From positions 5,041,501-5,105,500 of the forward strand of contig NZ_CP107811.1 of assembly GCF_036346105.1 (NCBI RefSeq): a DNA stretch of 64,000 nt, read 5' to 3'. The position numbers were made by a program, and so were the translations under genes. Under the pieces are notes generated by a model. That model made no database searches, was not told the DNA's origin, and worked only from the letters and a program-made list of their open reading frames with translations. Below, piece by piece: positions 39,679 to 49,005 of this stretch (the stretch's first letter is position 1; each line of letters opens with the position of its first letter). The DNA is from Streptomyces sp. NBC_00539 (lineage in GTDB: Bacteria > Actinomycetota > Actinomycetes > Streptomycetales > Streptomycetaceae).

Positions 39679-40638
39679 TTGACTAGCGAGTCCCGACATG
39701 TCCCGGTGATGCTCCAGCGGTGCCTGGACCTGTTGGCCCCGGCACTGGAGAGGCCCGGGGCCGTGGTCGTCGACTGCACCCTCGGCCTCGGCGGCCACAG
39801 CGAGGCCCTCCTCACCCGGTTCCCCGAAGTCCACCTGATCGGCCTGGACCGCGACAAGGAGGCCCTGCGGCTCTCCGGCGAGCGGCTCGCGCCCTTCGGC
39901 GAGCGGGCCACCTTGGTCCACGCCATCTACGCCGACCTCGCCGAGGTGCTGGACGGCCTGGGCATCCCCGCCGTCCAGGGCATCCTCTTCGACCTCGGCG
40001 TCTCCTCCATGCAGCTCGACGAAGCCGACCGCGGGTTCGCGTACGCGCAGGACGCGCCGCTGGACATGCGGATGGACCAGACGACGGGCATCAGCGCCGC
40101 GGAGGTCCTCAACACGTACGCGCCCGGCGAGCTGGTCCGCATCCTGCGCCAGTACGGCGAGGAGAAGCAGGCCAAGCGCATCGTCTCGGCGATCGTGCGC
40201 GAGCGCGGGAAGGAACCGTTCTCGAACAGCGCCCGGCTGGTCGAGGTGATCCGCGAGGCGCTGCCGCAGGCGGCGAAGCGTACGGGCGGCAACCCGGCGA
40301 AGCGGACCTTCCAGGCCCTGCGGATCGAGGTCAACGCCGAGCTGGCCGGGCTGGAGCGGGCCATTCCCGCGGCCGTGGACCGGATCGCGGTCGGCGGCCG
40401 GATCGCGGTGCTGTCGTACCACTCGCTGGAGGACCGGCTCGTGAAGCAGGTCTTCGCCGCGGGCGCGGCCTCCACCGCGCCGCCGGGGCTGCCGGTCGTG
40501 CCGGAGCGGTACCAGCCGAAGCTGAAACTGCTCACGCGCGGTGCGGAGCTCCCGACGGAGGAGGAGATCGCCGAGAACCGGCGGGCCGCCCCGGCGCGCT
40601 TCCGCGGGGTCGAACGCATCCGGGAGGCGCGACTGTGA
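39679..40638 (+). CDS. rsmH: 16S rRNA m4C1402 methyltransferase RsmH (MraW)
   Basis: Methylates N4 of C1402 in 16S rRNA. The 319-residue protein has [13 protein letters not shown], the SAM motif [34 protein letters not shown] and [12 protein letters not shown], all typical. The TTG start follows GAGAGGG. It opens the dcw cluster and overlaps ftsL by four bases (GTGA). Confidence 0.95.
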   Translation: MTSESRHVPVMLQRCLDLLAPALERPGAVVVDCTLGLGGHSEALLTRFPEVHLIGLDRDKEALRLSGERLAPFGERATLVHAIYADLAEVLDGLGIPAVQGILFDLGVSSMQLDEADRGFAYAQDAPLDMRMDQTTGISAAEVLNTYAPGELVRILRQYGEEKQAKRIVSAIVRERGKEPFSNSARLVEVIREALPQAAKRTGGNPAKRTFQALRIEVNAELAGLERAIPAAVDRIAVGGRIAVLSYHSLEDRLVKQVFAAGAASTAPPGLPVVPERYQPKLKLLTRGAELPTEEEIAENRRAAPARFRGVERIREARL

Positions 40639-41129
40639 CCAAGCGCGGGCTGCTGCGGGGCGCGGGCGGCGGCGGGACGGGGGCCGGGCCGGGGACGGCC
40701 GGGCAGGCGGCGCGGATGCCGTTCGTCCTGCTGGTGGTGGCCCTGCTCGGCGGCGGGCTGATCAGCCTGCTGCTGTTGAACTCGGCGCTGAACCAGGGCT
40801 CCTTCCAGCTGAGCAAGCTCAAGAAGGAGACCACCGTCCTGCGCGACGAGCAGCAGGAGCTCCAGCGGGACGTCGACGGCTACTCGGCGCCGGACGCCCT
40901 CCAGCGCCGGGCGCACGAGCTGGGCCTGGTGCCCGGCGGGAGCCCGGTCTTCATCGGTCCGGACGGGAAGGTCGCGGGAACCCCTGCGGCGGCGGAGACA
41001 CCGCCCCCGCCGTCGCCCCCGCCCGCCGCCCCGCCGGTTGCGCAGAGCCCGGCCGCATCGCCCGCCCCGCCGGCCGCGGCCGCCTCACCCACCCCGAGCC
41101 CGGCGGGCTCGCCCTCCTCCGGAAGGTGA
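40635..41129 (+). CDS. ftsL: Cell division protein FtsL
   Basis: 164-residue bitopic protein: Gly-rich cytoplasmic tail, membrane helix (~36-55), a short periplasmic-side coiled coil ([22 protein letters not shown]) and an Ala/Pro/Ser-rich C-terminal extension. It would form FtsL-DivIC-FtsQ with partners to activate FtsW-FtsI. Its start overlaps the rsmH stop. The identification rests on position, topology and the coiled coil. Confidence 0.88.
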   Translation: MTKRGLLRGAGGGGTGAGPGTAGQAARMPFVLLVVALLGGGLISLLLLNSALNQGSFQLSKLKKETTVLRDEQQELQRDVDGYSAPDALQRRAHELGLVPGGSPVFIGPDGKVAGTPAAAETPPPPSPPPAAPPVAQSPAASPAPPAAAASPTPSPAGSPSSGR

Positions 41130-41133
41130 CGTC

Positions 41134-41223
41134 GTGAACCGAATCCAGCCCCGCCGGCTACGGGGGCCCGGGGCCCGGGGCACGTCCCCGGCGGCGGGCC
41201 GGCGCCACGGGGCGGGCACGTGA
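41134..41223 (+). CDS. Candidate 29-codon coupled reading frame before ftsI
   Basis: A GTG at 41134 with GGAAGGTGA just upstream opens a 29-codon frame (starts MNRIQPRRLRGPG, basic and Gly/Arg-rich) whose stop overlaps the ftsI start (GTGA). It fits translational coupling to ftsI, whose own start has only a poor ribosome site. It could instead be the true FtsI N-terminus, separated by a frameshift or sequencing error, because FtsI tails in relatives are also Arg/Pro-rich and longer. Confidence 0.45.
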   Translation: MNRIQPRRLRGPGARGTSPAAGRRHGAGT

Positions 41224-43190
41224 GCCCGCAGGTGCCGCGGCGGCGGGAGCCCGGCTTCCCGCGGGCGCGGGCCACGGGCCGCCCCGGAGCCCCACGCACA
41301 CCGCACACCATCCGCCTCGGCAGCCCCAAGCCCCGGCTGCGCCTGGTCAGCGTGGCCCTGACCCTCGTGATGCTCGCCTTCGTCGTCCGGCTCCTCCAGG
41401 TCCAGGCCGTCGACGCCTCCGCGTACTCCGCCAAGGCCTCCGAGAACCGCTTCGCCAGCTACACCCTGGCCGCCGAGCGCGGGGAGATCACCGACCGCAA
41501 GGGCGTGGCCCTGGCCACCAGCGTCGACGCGTACGACATCACCGCCGACCCGAAGATGTTCACCCCGCAGGAGAGCAAGGCCCCCGACGCCCCGCAGCAG
41601 GCCGCCGCCCTCCTCGCGCCGATCCTGGGCAAGGACGCCAAGGAGATCGCGGGCCGGCTGGCGACCAAGAACAGCCGCTACGTCGTCCTCGCCCGCCGCC
41701 AGACCCCCCAGGTCTGGAACCAGATCAAGGACCTCCAGAAGGTCTTCGCCGACAAGGCGGCCGCCGACCGGAAGAACAACGGACCCGGCGCCAACGTCCT
41801 GGCCGGCGTGTTCAAGGAGGACAGCAGCAAGCGCGTGTACCCGAACGGCGACCTGGCCGCCGGGATACTGGGTTACGTCAACGCCGACGGCAAGGGCGGC
41901 GGCGGTCTGGAGTCCGCCCTCGACAGGAAGCTGGCCGGCAAGGACGGCGAACTGACCTACGCCCAGTCCGGCGGCCGCCGCGTCCCCACCGCCGGATCCA
42001 GCGAGAAGCCCGCCGTACCCGGCGAGGACATCGAACTGACCATCGACCGCGACATCCAGTGGGCCGCGCAGAGCGCGATCACCGAGCAGGTCGAGAAGTC
42101 CGGCGCCGACCGCGGCTACGTCATCGTCCAGGACACCCGCACCGGCGAGGTGCTGGCCATGGCCAACGCCCCCGGCTTCGACCCCAACGACCTCAGCAAG
42201 GCCCGCTCCACCGCCATGGGCAACGCGGCCCTCCAGGACGTCTACGAGCCCGGCTCCACCGCGAAGGTGATGTCGATGGCCGCCGTACTGGAGGAGAAGA
42301 AGGCAACGCCGCAGACGCACGTCGAGGTCCCCAACCGGCTCCACCGCGGTGACCGGCTCTTCAAGGACGACATCGACCACCCCACCTGGTACCTGACCCT
42401 CAACGGGGTCCTCGCCAAGTCCTCGAACATCGGCACGATCCTGGCCACCGGCCAGCTCGGCAGCACCCAGACCGAGGCCAACAAGGTCCTCTACTCCTAC
42501 CTGAACAAGTTCGGCATCGGGCAGCCCACCGGCCTGAACTACCCGGGCGAATCCCGCGGCATCCTGGCCAAGCCCGAGGACTGGTCCACCTCGCAGCAGT
42601 TCACGATCCCCTTCGGCCAGGGCCTCTCCCTCAACGCCATGCAAGCGGCCTCGGTGTACTCCACGATCGCCAACGACGGGGTGCGGATCGAGCCGACCCT
42701 GGTGCGCGGCACCAAGGGCCCCGACGGCCGCTTCACCCCGGCGAAGGCGCCCGGGCAGACCCGCGTCGTCAGCAAGGAGACCGCCAAGACCCTCGCGCAG
42801 ATGCTCGAATCCGTGGTCGACGACCAGGAGGGCACCGGCACCAAGGCGCGGATCCCCGGCTACCGGGTCGGCGGCAAGACCGGCACCTCCAACCGGGTGG
42901 ATCCGGCCACCGGCCGCTACAAGGGCTACACCGCCTCCTTCGCCGGCTTCGCACCCGCCGACAACCCGCGGATCACCGTCTACTGCGCCATCCAGAACCC
43001 CACCAAGGGCAGCTATTTCGGCGGCCAGATCTGCGGACCGATCTACAAGAAGGTCATGGAGTTCGCCCTCAAGACCCTCCAGGTCGCCCCCACCGGAACC
43101 GCCCCCGCCGGGCTGCCCGTCACCTATGACGTCGCGCCCCCGCCGGCCCCGCAGCCCACACCCCGGACGGGCCCGCAGCCCGGCCAGTGA
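41220..43190 (+). CDS. ftsI: Septal peptidoglycan transpeptidase FtsI (PBP3)
   Basis: Class B penicillin-binding protein that cross-links septal peptidoglycan with FtsW. The 656 residues comprise a short basic cytoplasmic tail, membrane helix (~42-62), a pedestal domain and the transpeptidase with STAK (Ser346, Lys349), SSN (401-403) and KTG (553-555). The C-terminus is Pro/Thr-rich. The start is uncertain: a 29-codon frame with a good ribosome site overlaps it. Confidence 0.93.
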   Translation: MSPQVPRRREPGFPRARATGRPGAPRTPHTIRLGSPKPRLRLVSVALTLVMLAFVVRLLQVQAVDASAYSAKASENRFASYTLAAERGEITDRKGVALATSVDAYDITADPKMFTPQESKAPDAPQQAAALLAPILGKDAKEIAGRLATKNSRYVVLARRQTPQVWNQIKDLQKVFADKAAADRKNNGPGANVLAGVFKEDSSKRVYPNGDLAAGILGYVNADGKGGGGLESALDRKLAGKDGELTYAQSGGRRVPTAGSSEKPAVPGEDIELTIDRDIQWAAQSAITEQVEKSGADRGYVIVQDTRTGEVLAMANAPGFDPNDLSKARSTAMGNAALQDVYEPGSTAKVMSMAAVLEEKKATPQTHVEVPNRLHRGDRLFKDDIDHPTWYLTLNGVLAKSSNIGTILATGQLGSTQTEANKVLYSYLNKFGIGQPTGLNYPGESRGILAKPEDWSTSQQFTIPFGQGLSLNAMQAASVYSTIANDGVRIEPTLVRGTKGPDGRFTPAKAPGQTRVVSKETAKTLAQMLESVVDDQEGTGTKARIPGYRVGGKTGTSNRVDPATGRYKGYTASFAGFAPADNPRITVYCAIQNPTKGSYFGGQICGPIYKKVMEFALKTLQVAPTGTAPAGLPVTYDVAPPPAPQPTPRTGPQPGQ

Positions 43191-43227
43191 ACCGACCGCC
43201 CAGCCCCAGACGCGTGAGGCACCATCA

Positions 43228-44937
43228 GTGACAACGATCACCCCGAAACCCGGGAACCAGTCGCCCGCCGACGCCGCGGCCGGGCCCTCGCTTCGCGAGG
43301 GGCCCGCCACGCCCGGTACGCTCACCGCCGTGTCCCACGCTGATCAGCCCAGAACGCCCCAGAAAGACGCCCCGGCAGCGCCGCCGGGAGCACCCCGGCC
43401 CGTCTCCGCCCGCCCGACCCCGCTGGGCGAGCTGGCGGAGCTGCTGGGCGTGCGCGCATCAGGAGCCGCCCCGACCGTGGAGAAGACGCGGATCACCGGC
43501 ATCACGCACGACTCCCGTGCCGTGCGCCCCGGTGACCTGTACGCGGCCCTGCCCGGAGCCAAACTGCACGGGGCGGACTTCGCCGCCCAGGCGGCCGGCC
43601 TCGGCGCCGTCGCCGTGCTGACCGACCCGGCGGGCGCCGAACGCGCCGCCGCGACGGGACTGCCGGTGCTCGCCGTCGCCGACCCGCGCGGCCGGATGGG
43701 CGAGCTCGCCGCCGAGATCTACGGCCGGCCCGGCGAGGCCCTGCTCCAGCTCGGCATCACCGGCACCTCCGGCAAGACCACCACCGCCTACCTCATCGAG
43801 GGCGGCCTGCGCGGCGCCGGACGCTCGACGGGCCTGGTCGGCACCGTGGAGATGCGCATCGGGGACGAACGCATCAAGTCCGAGCGCACCACTCCCGAAG
43901 CCACCGACCTCCAGGCCCTCTTCGCCGTCATGCGCGAACGCGGGGTCGAGGCCGTGACCATGGAGGTCTCCAGCCACGCGCTGGTGCTCGGCCGGGTCGA
44001 CGGCTGCGTCTTCGACGTCGCCGTCTTCAACAACCTGAGCCCCGAGCACATGGAGTTCCACTCCGACATGGAGGACTACTTCCAGGCCAAGGCGCAGCTC
44101 TTCACCGAGCGCCGCGCCCGCCTGGCAGTGGTCAACGCCGACGACGAGTACGGGCGCCGCCTGGCCAAGGAGGCGACGATCCCGGTCGTCACCTTCTCCG
44201 CCTCGGGCGACCCCGCCGCCGACTGGCGCGCCGAGGACGTGGTCCTGGGCGCCGCCGACTCCACGCTCACCCTGCTGGGCCCGGGCGGACAGCGCGTACG
44301 GGCCACCGCCCCGCTGCCCGGCCCGTTCAACGTCGCCAACACCGTCGCCGCGATCGTCACGCTCGCCGCCGCCGGCGTCGACCCGCAGACCGCCGCCGAC
44401 GGCGTCGCCGCCGTCCCCGGGGTACCGGGCCGACTGGAACGGGTCGAAGCGGGACAGCCGTTCCTGGCCGTCGTGGACTACGCGCACAAGACGGACGCCG
44501 TCGAATCGGTGCTGCGGGCGCTGCGCGAGGTCACCCGGGGCAAGCTGCACATCGTCCTCGGCTGCGGCGGCGACCGCGACACCACCAAGCGCGCCCCGAT
44601 GGGCGCCGCGGCCGCCCGCTTCGCCGACACCGCGATCCTGACCTCCGACAACCCGCGCTCGGAGGACCCCCTCGCCATCCTCGCCGCGATGTTCGAAGGC
44701 GCCGTCTCCGTACCGCCCGCCGAACGCGGCGCCGTCCTGGTCGACGCCGACCGGGCCGCGGCCATCGCCGCCGCAGTGGCGCGCGCCCGGCCCGGTGACA
44801 CCGTCCTGGTGGCCGGCAAGGGCCACGAGCAGGGCCAGGACACCGCAGGCGTCGTCCGTCCCTTCGACGACCGCGCGGTGCTCCGCGCCGCCATCGAACG
44901 CCAACAGCAGGCCGACCAGGCCGAGGTGACCCCGTGA
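43228..44937 (+). CDS. murE: UDP-MurNAc-tripeptide synthetase MurE
   Basis: Adds diaminopimelate to UDP-MurNAc-L-Ala-D-Glu. The 569 residues have a ~75-residue Pro-rich N-terminal extension, then HDSRAVRPGDLYAAL, the ATP loop GITGTSGKTTTAYL, and TSDNPRSEDP, the DNPR motif that selects diaminopimelate rather than lysine. Streptomyces uses the LL isomer. GTG at 43228 has GAGG eight bases upstream; a later GTG at 43330 would remove most of the extension. It overlaps murF by four bases. Confidence 0.94.
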   Translation: MTTITPKPGNQSPADAAAGPSLREGPATPGTLTAVSHADQPRTPQKDAPAAPPGAPRPVSARPTPLGELAELLGVRASGAAPTVEKTRITGITHDSRAVRPGDLYAALPGAKLHGADFAAQAAGLGAVAVLTDPAGAERAAATGLPVLAVADPRGRMGELAAEIYGRPGEALLQLGITGTSGKTTTAYLIEGGLRGAGRSTGLVGTVEMRIGDERIKSERTTPEATDLQALFAVMRERGVEAVTMEVSSHALVLGRVDGCVFDVAVFNNLSPEHMEFHSDMEDYFQAKAQLFTERRARLAVVNADDEYGRRLAKEATIPVVTFSASGDPAADWRAEDVVLGAADSTLTLLGPGGQRVRATAPLPGPFNVANTVAAIVTLAAAGVDPQTAADGVAAVPGVPGRLERVEAGQPFLAVVDYAHKTDAVESVLRALREVTRGKLHIVLGCGGDRDTTKRAPMGAAAARFADTAILTSDNPRSEDPLAILAAMFEGAVSVPPAERGAVLVDADRAAAIAAAVARARPGDTVLVAGKGHEQGQDTAGVVRPFDDRAVLRAAIERQQQADQAEVTP

Positions 44938-46352
44938 TCCCCCTCTCCCTCGCCGAGATCGCCGACATCACCGGCGGGCAGCTCCACGACATACCGGATC
45001 CGTCCGTCCTGGTCACCGGCCCCGTCGTGTTCGACTCCCGCCAGGTGGAGGACGGCAGCCTGTTCGCCGCCTTCGTCGGCGAGCGCGTCGACGGCCACGA
45101 CTACGCCGCCACGGCCATCGAGGCGGGCGCCCGCGCCGTCCTCGCCACCCGGCCCGTCGCGGTGCCCGCCATCGTCGTCCCCGACGTCGTCGCGGCGCTC
45201 GGGGCGCTGGCCGGCGCCGTCGTCGCCCGGATCGGCACCGACGTGGTGGCCCTGACCGGCTCGGCCGGCAAGACCTCCACCAAGGACCTCATCGCCCAGG
45301 TCCTCCAGCACCACGCGCCGACGGTGTGGACGCCGGGCAACCTCAACAACGAGATCGGCCTGCCGATCACCACGCTGCGCGCCACCGAGGAGACCCGGCA
45401 CCTGGTGCTGGAGATGGGCGCCCGCGGCATCGGCCACATCCGCTACCTCACGGGGCTCACCCCGCCCCGCATCGGTCTCGTGCTGAACGTGGGCACCGCC
45501 CACATCGGCGAGTTCGGCGGCCGCGAGGCCATCGCCCAGGCCAAGGGCGAGCTGGTCGAGGCGCTGCCGTCCGAGGCCGAGGGCGGCGTCGCCGTCCTGA
45601 ACGCCGACGACCTGCTGGTACGCGCCATGTCCGCCCGGACGAAGGCCCGTACGGTGCTCTTCGGCGAGGCCGAGGACGCCGACGTACGGGCCACCGACGT
45701 CCGCATGACGCCCCAGGGGTGTCCTTCGTTCACACTCCACACACCCACCGGGTGCAGTGACGTGACCTTGCGGCTGTACGGTGAGCACCACGTGTCGAAC
45801 GCGCTCGGCGCGGCCGCGGTCGCCCATGTCCTGGGCATGTCCGCCGAGGAGATCGCCACCGCGCTCTCCGGGGCGGGCACCCTGTCCCGGTGGCGGATGG
45901 AGGTCACCGAGCGCGCGGACGGCGTCACGATCGTCAACGACGCCTACAACGCGAACCCCGAGTCCATGCGGGCCGCTCTGCGAGCGCTCGCTGCCATGGG
46001 CTCCGCCGCACAGGCGAACGGGGGCCGCACGTGGGCGGTGCTCGGCCCCATGGCCGAGCTCGGTGACGACGCGCTCGCCGAACACGATGCGGTGGGACGG
46101 CTTGCCGTCCGGCTCAACGTGAGCAAGCTCGTCGCAGTCGGGGGCAGGGAAGCGTCCTGGTTGCAACTGGGCGCATATAACGAGGGTTCGTGGGGTGAGG
46201 AGTCGGTGCTCGTGTCCGACGCACAGGCGGCGGTCGACCTGTTGCGCAGTGAACTGCGCCCGGGGGACGTCGTGCTGGTGAAGGCTTCCAGGTCGGCCGG
46301 TCTGGAGCGGGTCGCACAGGCTCTGCTCGAAGGCGAGGCCTCCGACCGATGA
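44934..46352 (+). CDS. murF: UDP-MurNAc-pentapeptide synthetase MurF
   Basis: Adds D-Ala-D-Ala to the tripeptide precursor. 472 residues with FDSRQVEDGSLFAAF, the ATP loop ALTGSAGKTSTKDL, NNEIGLPITTL, and the C-terminal VNDAYNANPESM and GAMAELG-like MAELGDDALAEHD. GTG start inside the murE stop, ATG of mraY inside its own stop: translational coupling on both sides. Confidence 0.95.
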   Translation: MIPLSLAEIADITGGQLHDIPDPSVLVTGPVVFDSRQVEDGSLFAAFVGERVDGHDYAATAIEAGARAVLATRPVAVPAIVVPDVVAALGALAGAVVARIGTDVVALTGSAGKTSTKDLIAQVLQHHAPTVWTPGNLNNEIGLPITTLRATEETRHLVLEMGARGIGHIRYLTGLTPPRIGLVLNVGTAHIGEFGGREAIAQAKGELVEALPSEAEGGVAVLNADDLLVRAMSARTKARTVLFGEAEDADVRATDVRMTPQGCPSFTLHTPTGCSDVTLRLYGEHHVSNALGAAAVAHVLGMSAEEIATALSGAGTLSRWRMEVTERADGVTIVNDAYNANPESMRAALRALAAMGSAAQANGGRTWAVLGPMAELGDDALAEHDAVGRLAVRLNVSKLVAVGGREASWLQLGAYNEGSWGEESVLVSDAQAAVDLLRSELRPGDVVLVKASRSAGLERVAQALLEGEASDR

Positions 46353-47419
46353 GGCAGATCCTGTTCGCCGGTGTCATCGGCATGTTCCTCACCGTCATCG
46401 GTACCCCGCTGCTGATCAAGCTGCTGGCCCGCAAGGGCTACGGCCAGTTCATCCGCGACGACGGCCCGCGCGGCCACGCAGGGAAGAAGGGCACGCCCAC
46501 CATGGGCGGCATCTCCTTCATCCTGGCCACGCTCATCGCGTACGCCCTCACGAAGGTGATCACCGGGGAAGAGCCGAGCTTCTCGGGTCTGCTGGTCCTG
46601 TTCCTGATGGCGGGCATGGGCCTGGTCGGTTACCTCGACGACTACATCAAGATCGTCAAGCGGCGTTCGCTCGGCCTGCGGGCCAAGGCCAAGATGGCCG
46701 GCCAGCTGATCGTCGGCATCGCCTTCGCGGTGCTCGCGCTCCAGTTCAAGGACTCGCGCGGGCTGACCCCGGCCTCCACCAAGCTGTCGTTCGTCACGGA
46801 CTTCGGCTGGGCGATCGGCCCGGTGCTGTTCGTGGTGTGGGCCCTGTTCATGATCCTGGCCATGTCCAACGGCGTGAACCTGACGGACGGCCTGGACGGC
46901 CTGGCCACGGGCGCCGCGGTGATGGTCTTCGGTGCGTACACCTTCATCGGTGTCTGGCAGCACCAGGAGTCCTGTGTGAACGCGCAGGACCTGACCAACC
47001 CGGCGGCCTGTTTCGAGGTCCGTGATCCGCTGGACCTCGCGGTCGTCGCCTCCGCGCTGATGGGCGCCTGCTTCGGCTTCCTGTGGTGGAACACCTCGCC
47101 CGCCAAGATCTTCATGGGCGACACCGGTTCGCTCGCGCTCGGCGGCGCGCTCGCCGGCCTGGCGATCTGCTCCCGCACGGAGTTCCTGATCGCCCTGCTC
47201 GGCGGCCTCTTCGTCCTCATCACGATGTCGGTCGTCATCCAGGTCGGCTCCTTCAAGATGACCGGGAAGCGCGTCTTTCGGATGGCCCCGCTCCAGCACC
47301 ACTTCGAACTCAAGGGGTGGTCCGAAGTCCTTGTGGTGGTCCGCTTCTGGATCATCCAGGGCATGTGCGTGATCGTGGGCCTCGGACTCTTCTACGCGGG
47401 ATGGGCAGCGGACAAGTGA
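46349..47419 (+). CDS. mraY: Phospho-MurNAc-pentapeptide transferase MraY
   Basis: Integral membrane enzyme that makes lipid I. 356 residues and about ten helices, with GGISFI, the catalytic YLDDYIK (two Asp), NGVNLTDGLDGLA, FMGDTGSLALGG and PLQHHFELKG. It overlaps both murF and murD by four bases. Confidence 0.97.
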   Translation: MRQILFAGVIGMFLTVIGTPLLIKLLARKGYGQFIRDDGPRGHAGKKGTPTMGGISFILATLIAYALTKVITGEEPSFSGLLVLFLMAGMGLVGYLDDYIKIVKRRSLGLRAKAKMAGQLIVGIAFAVLALQFKDSRGLTPASTKLSFVTDFGWAIGPVLFVVWALFMILAMSNGVNLTDGLDGLATGAAVMVFGAYTFIGVWQHQESCVNAQDLTNPAACFEVRDPLDLAVVASALMGACFGFLWWNTSPAKIFMGDTGSLALGGALAGLAICSRTEFLIALLGGLFVLITMSVVIQVGSFKMTGKRVFRMAPLQHHFELKGWSEVLVVVRFWIIQGMCVIVGLGLFYAGWAADK

Positions 47420-48936
47420 GCACCACCGACCTGGCCGGCCTGATCGGCCCCGACGCCTTGGGCCGCTTCGGTCTGCCGGGCCGGATCACGGTGGCCGGCC
47501 TCGGCATCAGCGGCATCAGCGCCGCCCGGGCGCTGGCCGGACTCGGCGCGACGGTGACCGTCGTCGACAACGGCGACGGGGACGCGCACCGCGCGAAGGC
47601 GGCCGAACTCGCGGAGCTCGGCGTCGAGGTCCGCCTCGGCCTCCTGCCCGACGGGGCCCGGGCCGGGGAGGTCCTGCCCGAGGGCACGGAACTGGTCGTC
47701 ACCTCGCCCGGCTGGCAGCCGCAGTCCCCGCTCTTCCTGGCCGCCGCCGAGGCGGGCGTCGACGTCGTCGGCGACGTCGAGATCGCCTGGCGGCTGCGCG
47801 AGGCCGGCCGGGAACTTCGCGCGGCCCGCACGGGCGAACCGCAGCCGGACCCGGCCCCGTGGCTCGCCATCACCGGTACCAACGGCAAGACCACCACCAC
47901 GCAGATGCTCGCCTCGATCCTGCGGGCCGCGGGCCTGCGGACGGCGGCCGTCGGCAACATCGGCACCCCCATCATCGACGTGGTGACCGGCGAGGAGCAG
48001 TACGACGTGCTCGCCGTCGAACTCTCCAGCTACCAGCTGCACTGGGCGCCCTCGGTGCGCGCCCACTCGGCGGCCGTGCTCAACCTGGCCCCCGACCACC
48101 TCGACTGGCACGGCTCCATGGAGGCGTACGCCGCCGACAAGGGCCGCATCTACGAGGGCAACACCGTTGCCTGCGTCTACAACGTCGCCGACCGGGCCAC
48201 CGAGGAACTGGTCGAGAAGGCCGACGTCGAAGAGGGCTGCCGCGCCATCGGGTTCACCCTCGGCGCCCCCGGCCCCTCCATGCTCGGCGTCGTCGACGGC
48301 ATCCTCGTGGACCGCGCCTTCGTCGAGAACCGGCAGAAGAACGCCCAGGAGCTCGCCGAGGTCGGGGACGTCAACCCGCCGGCCCCGCACAACATCGCCA
48401 ACGCGCTCGCCGCGGCCGCCCTGGCCCGCGCCTTCGGCGTCAAGCCCCGTGCCGTCCGCGACGGCCTGCGCGACTTCCGCCCCGACGCCCACCGGGTCGC
48501 GCGCGTGGCGGAGGTGGAGGGGGTCACCTACGTCGACGACTCCAAGGCCACCAACACGCACGCCGCGGAGGCCTCCCTCGCCGCGTTCGAACCCGTCGTC
48601 TGGATCGCCGGCGGTCTCGCCAAGGGCGCGACCTTCGACGAACTCGTGCAGAAGTCGGCGAAGCGGCTGCGCGCGGTGGTGCTGATGGGTGCCGACCGTG
48701 CCCTGATCGCGCAGGCGCTGGCGCGACACGCCCCGCAGGTCCCGGTCGTGGACCTCGACCGGACCGACACTGGGGCGATGCTCGCAGCGGTCCGGGAAGC
48801 GGCCCGGTTCGCCGAGCGCGGCGACACGGTCCTGCTGGCACCTGCCTGCGCCTCGATGGACATGTTCGCGAACTACAACGAGCGTGGGGACGCGTTCGCC
48901 GACGCGGTACGCGAACTGGCCGCCGAGAGCGCCTAG
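47416..48936 (+). CDS. murD: UDP-MurNAc-L-alanine:D-glutamate ligase MurD
   Basis: 506 residues with VAGLGISGISAARALAGLG, the ATP loop AITGTNGKTTTTQML, LSSYQLHW, HRVARVAEVEGVTYVDDSKATNTHAAEASL and C-terminal LLAPACASMDMFANYNERGDAF. The GTG start overlaps the mraY stop. A 69-base gap separates it from ftsW, the first break without overlap since ftsI-murE. Confidence 0.96.
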   Translation: MSTTDLAGLIGPDALGRFGLPGRITVAGLGISGISAARALAGLGATVTVVDNGDGDAHRAKAAELAELGVEVRLGLLPDGARAGEVLPEGTELVVTSPGWQPQSPLFLAAAEAGVDVVGDVEIAWRLREAGRELRAARTGEPQPDPAPWLAITGTNGKTTTTQMLASILRAAGLRTAAVGNIGTPIIDVVTGEEQYDVLAVELSSYQLHWAPSVRAHSAAVLNLAPDHLDWHGSMEAYAADKGRIYEGNTVACVYNVADRATEELVEKADVEEGCRAIGFTLGAPGPSMLGVVDGILVDRAFVENRQKNAQELAEVGDVNPPAPHNIANALAAAALARAFGVKPRAVRDGLRDFRPDAHRVARVAEVEGVTYVDDSKATNTHAAEASLAAFEPVVWIAGGLAKGATFDELVQKSAKRLRAVVLMGADRALIAQALARHAPQVPVVDLDRTDTGAMLAAVREAARFAERGDTVLLAPACASMDMFANYNERGDAFADAVRELAAESA

Positions 48937-49005
48937 GTCGAACCAGGGCAGGCGTCCCTCCCCGACCGGCTGCTCGCCCCGTACGAGTGGAGGGGAAGAT
49001 CACAG

